A stretch of 64,000 nucleotides of DNA from CBDCYH01 sp965224105 (GTDB lineage Bacteria; Bacteroidota; Rhodothermia; Rhodothermales; JABDKH01). Both the position numbers and the translations under genes were made by a program. The stretch spans positions 186,001 through 250,000 of the forward strand of contig CBDCYH010000002.1 in the NCBI GenBank assembly GCA_965224105.1. The letters are read 5' to 3'. Below are positions 26,224-36,227 of the stretch, one piece after another. The notes beneath the pieces are model-generated. The model had not been told where the DNA came from. It ran no database searches and saw nothing but the letters and a program-made list of their open reading frames with translations. Position 1 is the stretch's first letter; every line of letters starts with the position of its first letter.

Positions 26224-26574
26224 ATGCTAGTGTACAATTCATCATCAAACGCGGTTGTGCTCGAAGAAATCGGTCAGCGGCTCGAGGCCCGACGAATCCA
26301 TCTTGAACTAACCCAAGCAGGTCTCGCCCGGGAGGCGGGTATCTCGAAGAGGACGGTCGAACGAATAGAGGCTGGAGGGTCGACACAGCTGGTTAGCTTC
26401 ATCAGAGTACTTCGGGTGCTTGGACTTCTTAAGAATCTCGACGCTCTCTTACCACCACCCCAGCCCTCCCCAATCGAGCTACTGCGGCAACGAGGGAATC
26501 GACCAAGGCGGCGCGCTTCCTCCAATCGCGAACGTACTAGCGGGACTCCGTGGACATGGGGTGAGGATGAATGA
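26224..26574 (+). CDS. hipB: HipB-like XRE antitoxin
   Basis: A 116-residue protein with an HTH at about residues 17-72 (QRLEARRIHLELTQAGLAREAGISKRTVERIEAGG) and a proline- and arginine-rich tail. It is the usual antitoxin and autorepressor of hipBA modules. Its TGA overlaps the ATG of hipA (26571-26574). The Pro/Arg tail is longer than in E. coli HipB. Confidence 0.85.
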   Translation: MLVYNSSSNAVVLEEIGQRLEARRIHLELTQAGLAREAGISKRTVERIEAGGSTQLVSFIRVLRVLGLLKNLDALLPPPQPSPIELLRQRGNRPRRRASSNRERTSGTPWTWGEDE

Positions 26575-27878
26575 GTACCGTCGCCGCAATTAAACTTTGG
26601 GGACGAACAATCGGTGCGGTCGCCACAGTCGAAGGCTCAGACGTAACCGCATTTCAGTACGATCCGGAGTTTGCAATGAGCCAGATCCAGGTTGCTCCTT
26701 TCATGATGCCGCTCTCATCAGAGGTCTACCGGTTTCCGAGCCTCTCGCGCCAAACGTTCCACGGATTGCCCGGGCTACTGGCCGACTCGCTACCGGACAA
26801 GTTTGGATCCGCGCTTATCGACGCGTGGCTTGCAACACAAGGCAGACCGGCGAACTCGTTCAACGCAGTCGAGCGTCTCTGCTATACCGGAACGCGCGGC
26901 ATGGGAGCACTGGAATTTGCTCCAGTACTCGGACCCCGCGCTCGGACGTCGTCAAAAATTCAGGTTGATCAACTTGTCGAGCTTGCTTCGATGGTTTTAT
27001 CGGACCGGTCCACGTTGGCCGAGTCGCTCGACGATCAGGAAAAAACGGATGCGCTTAAATCGATCCTGCGCGTTGGGACTTCGGCCGGTGGCGCGCGCGC
27101 AAAAGCTGTCGTTGCGTGGAATCCGACTACCCAAGAGGTTCGCTCTGGTCAGGTGCCAGCCGATCCAGGTTTTGAGCATTGGCTCCTAAAGTTTGATGGG
27201 GTTACAAACAACCGAGATAAAGAGCTAGCAGATCCGCTCGGTTACGGCGCAATCGAATACGCGTATTTCCTAATGGCGCGGGCAGCTGGAATCGAGATGA
27301 TGGATTCGCGGTTGCTCGAAGAAAACGGCCGCCGTCACTTCATGACAAAGCGGTTTGATCGCCACGGCTCCCGCGGGAAAATGCACATGCAAACTCTCGG
27401 CGCACTGCAGCACTTCGACTTCAATATGGCCGGAGCCTACAGCTACGAACAGGCACTGTTAACTGTAAACAGCCTGGGGCTGTCGATGGATTCATCCGAA
27501 CAACTCTTTCGCCGAATGATTTTCAATGTAGTAGCGCGAAATCAGGATGACCATGTAAAAAACATCGCTTTTCTCATGGACAAGTCTGGTACCTGGTCGC
27601 TTGCACCGGCATACGACATCACGTACGCTTACAATCCAGCGGGCATGTGGACATCGAAACATCAGATGACGATTAACGGCAAGCAGGAGGATTTTTCCAC
27701 CGAGGACTTTCGGGCGTGCGGGGCGGCCGCATCACTTAAGCGTGGTCGGGCCATGGCCATTACGGCCGATGTCGTCGACAAGGTGAAACACTGGACAGAC
27801 TTCGCCGAGGACGCAGGAGTAGCCGAGCAGCTCGCCGAACAGATCAAGCAAAACCATCGACTTGATTTTACGAGCTAG
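26571..27878 (+). CDS. hipA: HipA family serine/threonine kinase toxin
   Basis: A 435-residue HipA kinase of standard length. It has the N-terminal subdomain (HGLPGLLADSLPDKFG), the activation/P-loop segment GTSAGGARAKAV (about residue 168), the catalytic loop RNQDDHVKN (about 323) and the metal-binding APAYDIT. All kinase residues look present, so it is likely active. HipA toxins phosphorylate tRNA synthetases such as GltX and induce dormancy; the target here is unknown. Coupled to hipB. Confidence 0.92.
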   Translation: MSTVAAIKLWGRTIGAVATVEGSDVTAFQYDPEFAMSQIQVAPFMMPLSSEVYRFPSLSRQTFHGLPGLLADSLPDKFGSALIDAWLATQGRPANSFNAVERLCYTGTRGMGALEFAPVLGPRARTSSKIQVDQLVELASMVLSDRSTLAESLDDQEKTDALKSILRVGTSAGGARAKAVVAWNPTTQEVRSGQVPADPGFEHWLLKFDGVTNNRDKELADPLGYGAIEYAYFLMARAAGIEMMDSRLLEENGRRHFMTKRFDRHGSRGKMHMQTLGALQHFDFNMAGAYSYEQALLTVNSLGLSMDSSEQLFRRMIFNVVARNQDDHVKNIAFLMDKSGTWSLAPAYDITYAYNPAGMWTSKHQMTINGKQEDFSTEDFRACGAAASLKRGRAMAITADVVDKVKHWTDFAEDAGVAEQLAEQIKQNHRLDFTS

Positions 27879-27882
27879 CCAC

Positions 27883-27915
27883 AAAAAAAGGGCAACCCCG
27901 CACGCAAGATTGCCC
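27883..27915 (-). terminator. Intrinsic terminator of the PhyH-type gene (may also serve hipA)
   Basis: On the minus strand GGGCAA (27915-27910) pairs with TTGCCC (27895-27890) and runs into seven T. It lies between convergent genes. Confidence 0.75.
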
Positions 27916-27938
27916 GTTATCAAACGCTAGCTCCCGAC

Positions 27939-28895
27939 CTACTTAATAAACTTACGAAAGGTATATCGATCCAGATCTTCCACACCCAACTCCACCAAAT
28001 CTCTTTCAGTGAGAATGGGTTCTTTAGGCGGATATATGGTCGGATGGGAGCAGTACAGAACCTGAACCATTAGTCGTCCCTTCGATTTGGGTTGTGTTCC
28101 TTTATGTACTCCGTAGGTGTTCTCCAGGAAGTGTGTACCCTTGGGACATGTAATGTACATCACATTCTCTTCACCAAAGGCTTCGACCACTTCTTCATTT
28201 GTAAAGAATCCCGGTTTAGTCAACTTGTTCTTATTGTGCGAGTTAAGCACAAAGCAATGCGGGCCTGATTCTTCCGTAACATCGGTGAGGAAAAGGAATA
28301 GTTTGATGAATTGAAAACCGTCGGTGTCACGGTGAAACACCTGCGAGCGAACCGCATTCCTTTTTGAGGGTGGTGACCATGAAGCTTGCATCATCTCGCA
28401 ACTTGGTTTGCAACCAAAGTATGCCTCGAGAGCGGTAAGGATCACTGGGTTGTTTGCCAGCTTAAGCAAGCCTGGAGCCCGCACCAAATCGTCCAGCTGT
28501 AGGTGAGCCAACTGGATGTCTTCGGGCGTTTCCATCATCGGAAACGGACTGACCTCTGGGCGTTTGATGTCAATCCACCGCTTCGCAGACATGTACTCGT
28601 ACATGTTGTCAACTCCAGCCGAATCGATTAGCGAGAGCTCCGACGTCTTGCCGTGATTGGCTAGCTGGTCGACGAGACCGGACGATTGCGGGCTCAAATT
28701 CAAATTGCTGGTTCTTTTTTTGAACTTTGCCTCGATTCGAGCTAGCCTGTTCCGAACGTGCGGGTTCCGCACCATTTTTTGGACGGTGAAGTACGCCCAC
28801 CGAGGGTCCTTGTCGCTAGACGCTTTGTTAGCCAGCCGGACAACGCCTTTGGCGAATGCCGAGGCGTTACCATCTACATTTCTTTTTACTTCCAT
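27939..28895 (-). CDS. Phytanoyl-CoA dioxygenase (PhyH) family Fe(II)/2-oxoglutarate oxygenase
   Basis: A 318-residue protein with the double-stranded beta-helix iron site. HxD is FHRDTDGF (about residues 186-191) and the distal His is in GVHKGTQP (about 263), followed by the 2-oxoglutarate-binding Arg in KGRLM. Context residues SGPHCFVLNSHN also fit PhyH-type hydroxylases. The substrate is unknown. A TTG at 28928 would lengthen it by 11 residues; the ATG at 28895 is preferred. Isolated gene with its own terminator. Confidence 0.8.
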   Translation of the reverse strand: MEVKRNVDGNASAFAKGVVRLANKASSDKDPRWAYFTVQKMVRNPHVRNRLARIEAKFKKRTSNLNLSPQSSGLVDQLANHGKTSELSLIDSAGVDNMYEYMSAKRWIDIKRPEVSPFPMMETPEDIQLAHLQLDDLVRAPGLLKLANNPVILTALEAYFGCKPSCEMMQASWSPPSKRNAVRSQVFHRDTDGFQFIKLFLFLTDVTEESGPHCFVLNSHNKNKLTKPGFFTNEEVVEAFGEENVMYITCPKGTHFLENTYGVHKGTQPKSKGRLMVQVLYCSHPTIYPPKEPILTERDLVELGVEDLDRYTFRKFIK

Positions 28896-29142
28896 GTGAA
28901 TTCGCAAAAAACTGTCGTCGAGTACCAATCTTGGGCCAAAAATAGGGTCTCACGCTACGATGCCCAGCAGAGTTGTAACCTACAAGACTAAGTTCGGCCT
29001 AACTCCCAGCTTTTTAAGTAATTGGTTGCTGCTGGCGGGATTTCGATTCTGACCAATGCGGACATTTCCTGGCCAGTTTGCCCACCCTAAGTTGGCGAAA
29101 ATATAGTACGTAGAATTTACGAATATTCTCGCTAAACAGGAC
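28896..29142. other. Intergenic region, nothing assignable
   Basis: I see no gene, hairpin terminator or RNA in this 247-base stretch. Confidence 0.4.
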
Positions 29143-32100
29143 TCAACTCGTCCCGGCCAGTTTGTACTCAACCGCCAATTGGGCAGAACCGTTTGCACCA
29201 TCCTGCGATGTCCATCCAATATCCTGTGTTGACCCTGTTGCTTCAAGCCTCCCCGTGGCAAGTGTGTCTGTATTATCTGTGTTCACGACCGACTGCTGAT
29301 CACCGGATTCCGTGAATGTGGTAGCAACGGACTTTACAATCGAATCGATAATGATTCCACCTGGTTCAGAAGCTTCTATCTCATTGGTAAACGTCTTAAT
29401 ACCTGACCCCCACTGTGACGTTACGATTGTCCCGGCCACAATCTCAGCATCAAACTGGTAGACTCGGAACATGATACTCGTTTGCGAATCAATTTCCAGT
29501 AGCTTATCCCCCGCAAGAGCATTCGAATTAATATGCCAGTGGCTAACCTCAGTGTTGTAATCTCGAGCAGATATTTCCACACGTGTCAAATTGAGGTTTC
29601 CGAGCTTAACAGCAGCTACTTCAGGATCTTTACCACTCCGGTCCGATCCGACAACCACCACAATTCCTTTAGTCGTGCTAGCAATCGATACCAAGCTGTT
29701 CGATGTGCCGTGATCAGAATCGTCCACCAGACCTAGTTGCTGTGGGCCACCAGCGTTCAATGGTTTGAGTTCGACTGCCGCGTGAGCCCAGCCATTATTA
29801 TTATTGTTGTTGTCCGTGGACCAGTCCAGATTGATCGCCGACGTCCCCGTGGTGACTAAATGGCCAGAGCCATGTGTATCCACGTTCCCCTGGCTAATTA
29901 CATTTACCTGCGCTGAGTCGCCGAATAGCGTCTCCAGTACCCCTCTTGCAACCAAATCGATGATTATCGATCCGGCTGCTTGTGGAGTCATCGAATCAGA
30001 AATCGAGCTATTGCCTGTTCCGTATTCCGCCGTCAGCGTTGCACCAGGGACAATATTGTCGCTGATTTCAAATACCCGTGCCACCCATTGTTTTGAGCTC
30101 GTGACATTTAGCGGCCGTGAACCTTGTGGTGCATTGTTCAGATACCAAATCGATGCCTCGCACTGGTGGTTCCGCCTCGATCTCGTCGCAAGTGCCATTG
30201 CCAGTCCGTCTATCGAGACGGCAATGACCGAATCGTTAGCTCCAGCGTCAGCCGAAATGGCGACGACAAGACACGGACTTCCAACAGATATGTCGTTGCC
30301 GTCGTTACTTTCTCGAGTCTCCGTGTCGTCCTCAACCTGAAACGAGATGGGTGTGGCTGCTTTAATCTTAAACTCTGCTACTGCGTGCCCCCATCCGTTA
30401 GACCCGCCTGCGCTCGACCAGTTCAGATCGAGAGCACTGGTATCCTCTGTTTCAACATATGCCGAGCCGTGCGTGTCGACGTTCCGTTGCTGGAATAGGC
30501 TTACCTGACCACCCGTGACCGAAAGCGTTTCGAGTCCGCCACGCGCCACGATGTCAATCACCACCGAACCCGCCGCCTGTGGCGTTAGCTGATCCGCGAT
30601 CGCGCTGTTGCCTGATCCGTACCCGACACCCAGCGTTGCGCCGAGGTCGACGTTCTGGTTGAGCTCGAACGCACGCCAGACAATATCAGGGTCGGACGTT
30701 GTGATAGCGAGAGCCTGCGATCCCTGCGGTGCGTTGTTGATATACCAGATCGACGCTTCGCTCTGGAAGTTCTGCCGGCCACGCGCCGCCAACGTCATTG
30801 CCTGGCCGCCTATCGTCACGCCGCTAACCGAGTCGCTGCCCGACGTGTCCGCCGTGATCGCAACAACCAGAGCCGGGCTTCCGACTGTGATGTTTGCGTT
30901 CGCTGTTCCACTTTCCGCGTCGTCATCGACCGCAACGGGTGGCGTAATCGCAAACGGCACCACTGCAGACCACGGACCGGGCGTGTCGTCGTACTTGTTG
31001 AGCGCACGAATTTTGACGTATAGCTGCGTATTGTACGCAAACTCTGATTCGGTCGTCAGATCCTTCAACCCCAACCCAAACGCCGCATACACATCACCCG
31101 CCGTACTTGGGTCCGCGTTGCTATCGAGGTAATACTCGTATTCATCGACATTGGTCACGTCGCCATCATCCCACGTGAGGTTTCCTGCCGCATCTACCGC
31201 CACGTTTTGCGGAGCCGCCAGTGCCGGTTCCAGTTCAGCGAGCAACGCCACCCACCAGTTGGGCGCAGACAGATCCGATGTGACACCTGACAGGTCGATA
31301 ACCTTCGTAAACGTCTCGTTGTCCAGCCCTACCCCGCGTGACAGCAGGTAGGCGCGATATGAGTCAAAATCCTGCGAGTCAAACTCCGTTTGTTTGTGAT
31401 CCCAATACGTTCCCGCCTGGTCGTAGACATTCCTACGAGCTGACAGCGTATCAATGACCTGCTGCTGATTGGCCGGAGTCGTGTACCTCCATGACCAAAT
31501 CTTTTCGTAGCCAATGACAATATTGCGTTCGGCGATGATGTGGTGCGGCACCTCGTTAATCTCAAGCGTGAGCGGATCGGAAACCGCCGCAGTCACAGAT
31601 TCGACGGTATGGATAACGGTCCTCGTTCCGTTCTTGGTGGCGAGTCCCGACAGGTGATAGTTGGTCTCTGGTACCTGCTCGACAGAAACACGGAGGTAGT
31701 CGTGCATCTCCGCATCGTTTATCATGCCGAGGTACGTGTCATCTGCGTCTTCTACCTCGATCGTGTTCGCGCCGACCGCTGCGATGAACACGTTAGCCAT
31801 CTGGAAACGCCCGTCCGCGTCAAACTGAAACTCATGCCACCTGTTGTAGCTTGGATCAGTCGTCGTCGTGAAGCACCTATCGCCTCCGCCGCCGCGCCCG
31901 TCCAGTACGTTGTCGCCGATCCAGATACGCGAGTTCATGTTGATCTCCCGCGTCAATCCATCATCCACGATGGAAGGATCAGATCCGTTGTCGATGAACC
32001 GGTTGAACTGCAAAATGAACGGCCCGTGAGACGCTTCTTCGAACGTTCCGTATCGCTTATTCTCCTTGTAGAGATTCCAGCGTTTCATCACGTCCTCGCC

Positions 32101-33732
32101 GTCCAGATCGAACCATTGGCCGTCCGATAGATTCTGCACGTATTCATTCCGCGTCATCATCACCTTATGGCACTGGTCGGTTTTGTTACCAACATTCCAG
32201 CGATACCAGTTGCCAAGATCACCGCGCCAGTTGTTGCGGTTCATGTAGTTGCGATCAAACATCTGGTAGATCGTCCGGTAGGCTCCCGCCCCCTGACCGC
32301 CGCAGTCCGAGATGTCGCTGTTCACCACGCGGAAATCATAGACCGCCCCGGCTCCCGGCGTGTCGTCCTGATTGCCGTTCATCTTGACGCCCCAATGATT
32401 CGCCCAGCGCACCGTGCAGGAGTCGACGTTTATGTTTCTGCAGTTGTTGTTAAACACAACAAGCCCCTGAGAGCCTTCATTGAATTTGTCGATCGAGTGC
32501 TGCGCGTCCAGATCCTTCAGCGTGATATTGTGCTGGCCCTGGAATCGGAGCACGCCCCGCACCGTTGGCACTTCACAGTCTACCGCCGTTGGATCTACCG
32601 CTGTTGGCAAGTGCACAAACACCTCGCTTGATCCCTCGTCCACAAAGAAGGAGTTCTCCGTGCCGTACAGACTTGCCACGGTATGGCCGGGATCATGCAC
32701 GAGTGTGCACTGGTCGTTGACCGCCGCCGTGATGGATTCCGATACGGTGATCGACGTTCCGGGTGCGAGATCGGCGGAGCCTGTAATCGTATACAGTTTG
32801 TCGCCCCCGGATTCCGCAACCCTCAGCTTGAAACCACTCCAGTTTGTCGCCGCGAGTTTTGAATGCAATACGTCATCATCCAGCTCTATCGCTGAACCAT
32901 TGATGGCGTCCAGATTCATGCCTGTGTAAACCGGATCGTCGCCTGCCGTTTTGTATGGCCTCATCCAGGCATCGTTCACGAACAGCATATCCTGCGCGAG
33001 AGCCATAGGAAGCTGGTCGCGCTCTTTGATCGAGCGATATCCGAACGTGTAGTTCCACGTTGCTTTCCACACCTTGCCGGTTGCGCCTCCGTGGTTCGCG
33101 CTGTCGTCTACCCATCCGGTGATGAGCTGCGAGCCTCTGATCTTTCCCGAGACGTGCTTAATCATAATATGAGCATCGCCCAAACCATTATTGGAGGTGT
33201 TCTGCACGAACGGAAATACGTAGTCCTCGAAGTGCGCGTCGAACGTCGTTGCAGAGTCAGGTCTGATAGTGCCCGTGATATTTATGAGCGTTGACTGACC
33301 GTTCCGCCTATTAGTGTCGGCGTCGGCTGTGGCCTGGGCCGGTGTTACCGTGGTTCCGTCGCAGTTGATAATGTTGTCGCTGCCCTTCACGGTCACGCTC
33401 GACCACGCGGACCAAGCACCCTTTGAAATCCGACCGCCATCGAATCTGGGTAAGTTGTCCTTCGGATCAGGTGTCCACGTGATCTCGCGGTGGCGGTACT
33501 CCACAGTATCGCCAGTGGTGAAATCAAACTCTGTTAGCCAGGCAATCGTATGAATACTGGAAAGCTCGGTCGGTATGTTCTCGTCCCAATTTGCTGGTAC
33601 ATCGACAATCGATCCGCCGTTGACACGTCGCTGGATTTCCACGCCCAACCAGTTGCGAGATGTCCATTCCCGCTTGTAAGGAATTTGATAATCAACAAAA
33701 TTGTGATGACTTTCAATCTTTGGTAACGCCAT
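29143..33732 (-). CDS. Giant beta-helix (tail-spike/pectate-lyase-like) protein with triplicated C-terminal domain
   Basis: A 1,529-residue protein with no N-terminal signal peptide (it starts MALPKIESHHNFVDYQIPYK). The central part, about residues 250-750, looks like a right-handed parallel beta-helix rich in Asn (FVHLPTAVD, NITLKDLDAQHSID). A fibronectin III-like module lies near residues 810-920. Three tandem copies of a roughly 200-residue beta-rich domain follow at about 929-1128, 1129-1330 and 1331-1529, each with DD-SG, a strand set and an ending like WGHAVAEFKI / WAHAAVELKP / AQLAVEYKL. Copies 1 and 2 are closest; copy 3 is diverged. A strong AAAGGAGGT ribosome binding site precedes the ATG, unlike most genes here. 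The plan resembles phage or tailocin spikes, or a glycan-acting surface protein. Confidence 0.7.
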   Translation of the reverse strand: MALPKIESHHNFVDYQIPYKREWTSRNWLGVEIQRRVNGGSIVDVPANWDENIPTELSSIHTIAWLTEFDFTTGDTVEYRHREITWTPDPKDNLPRFDGGRISKGAWSAWSSVTVKGSDNIINCDGTTVTPAQATADADTNRRNGQSTLINITGTIRPDSATTFDAHFEDYVFPFVQNTSNNGLGDAHIMIKHVSGKIRGSQLITGWVDDSANHGGATGKVWKATWNYTFGYRSIKERDQLPMALAQDMLFVNDAWMRPYKTAGDDPVYTGMNLDAINGSAIELDDDVLHSKLAATNWSGFKLRVAESGGDKLYTITGSADLAPGTSITVSESITAAVNDQCTLVHDPGHTVASLYGTENSFFVDEGSSEVFVHLPTAVDPTAVDCEVPTVRGVLRFQGQHNITLKDLDAQHSIDKFNEGSQGLVVFNNNCRNINVDSCTVRWANHWGVKMNGNQDDTPGAGAVYDFRVVNSDISDCGGQGAGAYRTIYQMFDRNYMNRNNWRGDLGNWYRWNVGNKTDQCHKVMMTRNEYVQNLSDGQWFDLDGEDVMKRWNLYKENKRYGTFEEASHGPFILQFNRFIDNGSDPSIVDDGLTREINMNSRIWIGDNVLDGRGGGGDRCFTTTTDPSYNRWHEFQFDADGRFQMANVFIAAVGANTIEVEDADDTYLGMINDAEMHDYLRVSVEQVPETNYHLSGLATKNGTRTVIHTVESVTAAVSDPLTLEINEVPHHIIAERNIVIGYEKIWSWRYTTPANQQQVIDTLSARRNVYDQAGTYWDHKQTEFDSQDFDSYRAYLLSRGVGLDNETFTKVIDLSGVTSDLSAPNWWVALLAELEPALAAPQNVAVDAAGNLTWDDGDVTNVDEYEYYLDSNADPSTAGDVYAAFGLGLKDLTTESEFAYNTQLYVKIRALNKYDDTPGPWSAVVPFAITPPVAVDDDAESGTANANITVGSPALVVAITADTSGSDSVSGVTIGGQAMTLAARGRQNFQSEASIWYINNAPQGSQALAITTSDPDIVWRAFELNQNVDLGATLGVGYGSGNSAIADQLTPQAAGSVVIDIVARGGLETLSVTGGQVSLFQQRNVDTHGSAYVETEDTSALDLNWSSAGGSNGWGHAVAEFKIKAATPISFQVEDDTETRESNDGNDISVGSPCLVVAISADAGANDSVIAVSIDGLAMALATRSRRNHQCEASIWYLNNAPQGSRPLNVTSSKQWVARVFEISDNIVPGATLTAEYGTGNSSISDSMTPQAAGSIIIDLVARGVLETLFGDSAQVNVISQGNVDTHGSGHLVTTGTSAINLDWSTDNNNNNNGWAHAAVELKPLNAGGPQQLGLVDDSDHGTSNSLVSIASTTKGIVVVVGSDRSGKDPEVAAVKLGNLNLTRVEISARDYNTEVSHWHINSNALAGDKLLEIDSQTSIMFRVYQFDAEIVAGTIVTSQWGSGIKTFTNEIEASEPGGIIIDSIVKSVATTFTESGDQQSVVNTDNTDTLATGRLEATGSTQDIGWTSQDGANGSAQLAVEYKLAGTS

Positions 33733-33737
33733 GTCTA

Positions 33738-33746
33738 ACCTCCTTT
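33738..33746 (-). promoter_or_regulatory. Unusually strong Shine-Dalgarno for the 1,529-residue gene
   Basis: On the minus strand AAAGGAGGT lies 5 bases before the ATG. Most starts in this window have no such site, so it supports this start and hints at foreign (phage-like) origin. Confidence 0.65.
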
Positions 33747-33844
33747 GCTACTTCTAACAGGCGCGCTGCTGCTCATACGTTGGCTATAAGCAAGCCCGAC
33801 ACTTCTCATCGCGATCAGATACCTCACCACACCTGGTTAGAACG

Positions 33845-36154
33845 TTATATGCCTAATCGCCCTTCTAGCTCCCCGAGCTCCACAACACGGTAGAAACTCT
33901 GGGTCGGATTGGTCCACACCTCGCGACATGCCCGTGCGTATTTTTGCGCCTCGTCGATGTTGCCAGCTGCTTCATGCGTCAATGCAAGCTCCAGGTAAGC
34001 CCTCGCGTCGGCAGTGTAATCCTCCATAAAATCCTCTAACAGCTCTGTCGCCCTGGATAGGTTTCCGAGCTTCCTGTGCAATTGTCCTAACCTTCTTTTT
34101 GTGCGCAGCCGCGAAGGGTTGTCGGTGTGAAATTCGGTCAACAGTGACAGAGCCTCGTCGTAGTTGCCCTCCTCCTCGAGCAGATACGCCATCGGCGCGC
34201 GGATCGATCTGGCAACGGTCTCCATCCCATACTGCTGAGCAATTGAACTAATGGCCGTGAGTGATTCGCGAGCCAGCGCTAAATCACCGGTCGCGAGCGC
34301 GAGCGCACCGCGGGTAGAGTGATAGTTGATCGTTGAGTAGTCAGCCTCGGACGTCCCGAAAGACTCTATCAACTCCACGATCTCCTTACCGCGCTCAACA
34401 CGGTTTGCGTACGCGTATATGGAAATACGCTCTCCCTGACTTGAGTAGACCTGAAACTCCGGGAAGCTTGTTAAACGCAACCGGGTGGCTTCATCAAGAT
34501 CATCTGCAGCATCTTCGTACTGTGCGAGCGAGACGTGCAAATCCGAGCGTGACCCAAACAGCTCTGCGAGACGTGGCGCGGGTAAAGATTCCGACATTGC
34601 ATTATTGAGGACCGCAATTGCTCTACCAAATTCCCCTCGGCGCTCAAGAAGATCTGCCATCGATACAATGGCTGGAATATTGGTTGGATCAAGGAGAAGA
34701 ATTTCATCCAGGTTTGCCTCTGCCTCATCAAACCGCCGAAGCAAGGTGAGCACCCCAGCTCGCTTCAATTTTCCGTCCATACTCTGTGGATCGATTTCCT
34801 GTAGGCGATCCAAAACCTCCAGTGCCGCATCGTAATCTCCCATGCCGCGGCGCAATGCCAACAACTGGTAGTACATGGGCACGGCTTTGGGATCTAAGTC
34901 GAGTGACTTTTCAATAGTGGCAGCAGCGCGGACTTTGTCATCCTGCAGTGTATAGATCTGGGTAAGCAGGGTGAGCGCCTGTGGATCTTCGGGATACAGC
35001 TTCGCCCATTGCTCGCCGGTCTGCGCCGCACGCGCTATGTCGCCCTGCAGAAAATACCTGTTTGCAGCAACCACAAACTTTTCGCGGTCCATTAACCGAT
35101 AGTCATACTTGGGTATCTCCATCAACTGCGCCATTGCCTTCTGCATGTTTGCTTGATATGACGTAAGCACAAAAGAATAGAACCGCGCGAAGGCGAAAGA
35201 TGCGTCCGCGGCAACGGCCTGGTCGACTTGCATTACCGCTTCATCCAGGTTGTTGTCAATCTGAAATGACAACATCGATGCCACAAGATGGCTGAACGCT
35301 TCGGTGCTGGCAGTGGTTATCTCTGCAACCGGAAGGTCCCTGGTCGCGTTGATGTGCGATTCCGGAATGCCCAGATCACTCTTGAGTGCTCTGGATATTT
35401 GATCCGTAAGCTGAAATACATCCGTGCCAGTGAATGCATGGTTCGACTTTTCAATTACTGTGGCGGTGTCATACAGGCGAACGTTCACATCGTAGTTCCC
35501 GGATGATTGACTGATATCTCCAGTGACGAAGAAATCGGACCCCGCCGCACTTGCAATCTTGGCCATCACAGGAAGCGGCACGTCGCGTGCATTTGCAAAA
35601 CCTTCGTCGCGCAGACTCGGTACAAACTGAAAAGAGTTGGTCATCGTCATGAAGGGGTCTTGCGATAAATCTCTTTCGATGAGAAACGGTACCCCTACCT
35701 CCAACCAATCGGATAATACATCCCCAGACTTATTATCAAAGAAGAACGTTGCAACGCGTTTGCGGTATTCGTTCTTGGGAATCACCCGCTCCACCTGCTG
35801 CCCCTCGGAGTCGGAAGCGCTCACCCTGTCTGCAATGCGGCCGAGGTCCTTGCCCCGAAATCCGAGCATGAGTATCGCCGCAAGAATCACCAGATTCACT
35901 GGAAGGGTAAACCTTTTGACTTTGGATCCTGTGGCTTTCTCGTCGTCATGAAAGTACGTTAGGACGAAGATGCTTGGGATGAGGAGAAACGCTATAATCA
36001 GGAAAATGGCCTCCCAATGCGGGGAGAGGTAATACGTGCGCACGGACCATTGCATGATCTGGAAGAGCCCGAAACACAGACCAAGGTACATTATTATCGT
36101 TTGAGGGACCTTCCTGCGGGCCAGCCGCAGCCAGAGATTATCTCGCGATGACAT
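33845..36154 (-). CDS. Membrane-anchored TPR protein
   Basis: A 769-residue protein with three transmembrane segments near the N-terminus (about 16-36, 49-68 and 84-101). It continues with a region similar to the TolB-/adenylate-cyclase-associated domains (VATFFFDNKSGDVLSDWLEVGVPFLIERDL), then tandem tetratricopeptide repeats from about residue 290 to the end (for example YPEDPQALTLLTQIY, DLDPKAVPMYYQLLALRRGMGDYDAALEVL). Such proteins are common signalling scaffolds in Rhodothermia; no DNA-binding domain is visible here. The partner is unknown. Confidence 0.75.
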   Translation of the reverse strand: MSSRDNLWLRLARRKVPQTIIMYLGLCFGLFQIMQWSVRTYYLSPHWEAIFLIIAFLLIPSIFVLTYFHDDEKATGSKVKRFTLPVNLVILAAILMLGFRGKDLGRIADRVSASDSEGQQVERVIPKNEYRKRVATFFFDNKSGDVLSDWLEVGVPFLIERDLSQDPFMTMTNSFQFVPSLRDEGFANARDVPLPVMAKIASAAGSDFFVTGDISQSSGNYDVNVRLYDTATVIEKSNHAFTGTDVFQLTDQISRALKSDLGIPESHINATRDLPVAEITTASTEAFSHLVASMLSFQIDNNLDEAVMQVDQAVAADASFAFARFYSFVLTSYQANMQKAMAQLMEIPKYDYRLMDREKFVVAANRYFLQGDIARAAQTGEQWAKLYPEDPQALTLLTQIYTLQDDKVRAAATIEKSLDLDPKAVPMYYQLLALRRGMGDYDAALEVLDRLQEIDPQSMDGKLKRAGVLTLLRRFDEAEANLDEILLLDPTNIPAIVSMADLLERRGEFGRAIAVLNNAMSESLPAPRLAELFGSRSDLHVSLAQYEDAADDLDEATRLRLTSFPEFQVYSSQGERISIYAYANRVERGKEIVELIESFGTSEADYSTINYHSTRGALALATGDLALARESLTAISSIAQQYGMETVARSIRAPMAYLLEEEGNYDEALSLLTEFHTDNPSRLRTKRRLGQLHRKLGNLSRATELLEDFMEDYTADARAYLELALTHEAAGNIDEAQKYARACREVWTNPTQSFYRVVELGELEGRLGI

Positions 36155-36227
36155 GCTAGACGGGAATTCGATTGATTAGAGAAGATACGATTTTACGGTG
36201 TGGTCTTTTGGCCTTCCGGGTGATGCG

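Noticed and set aside
31540..32130. 196-residue plus-strand frame opposite the giant beta-helix gene
   Set aside because: Antisense shadow with Arg/Val-rich composition and no recognisable motif.
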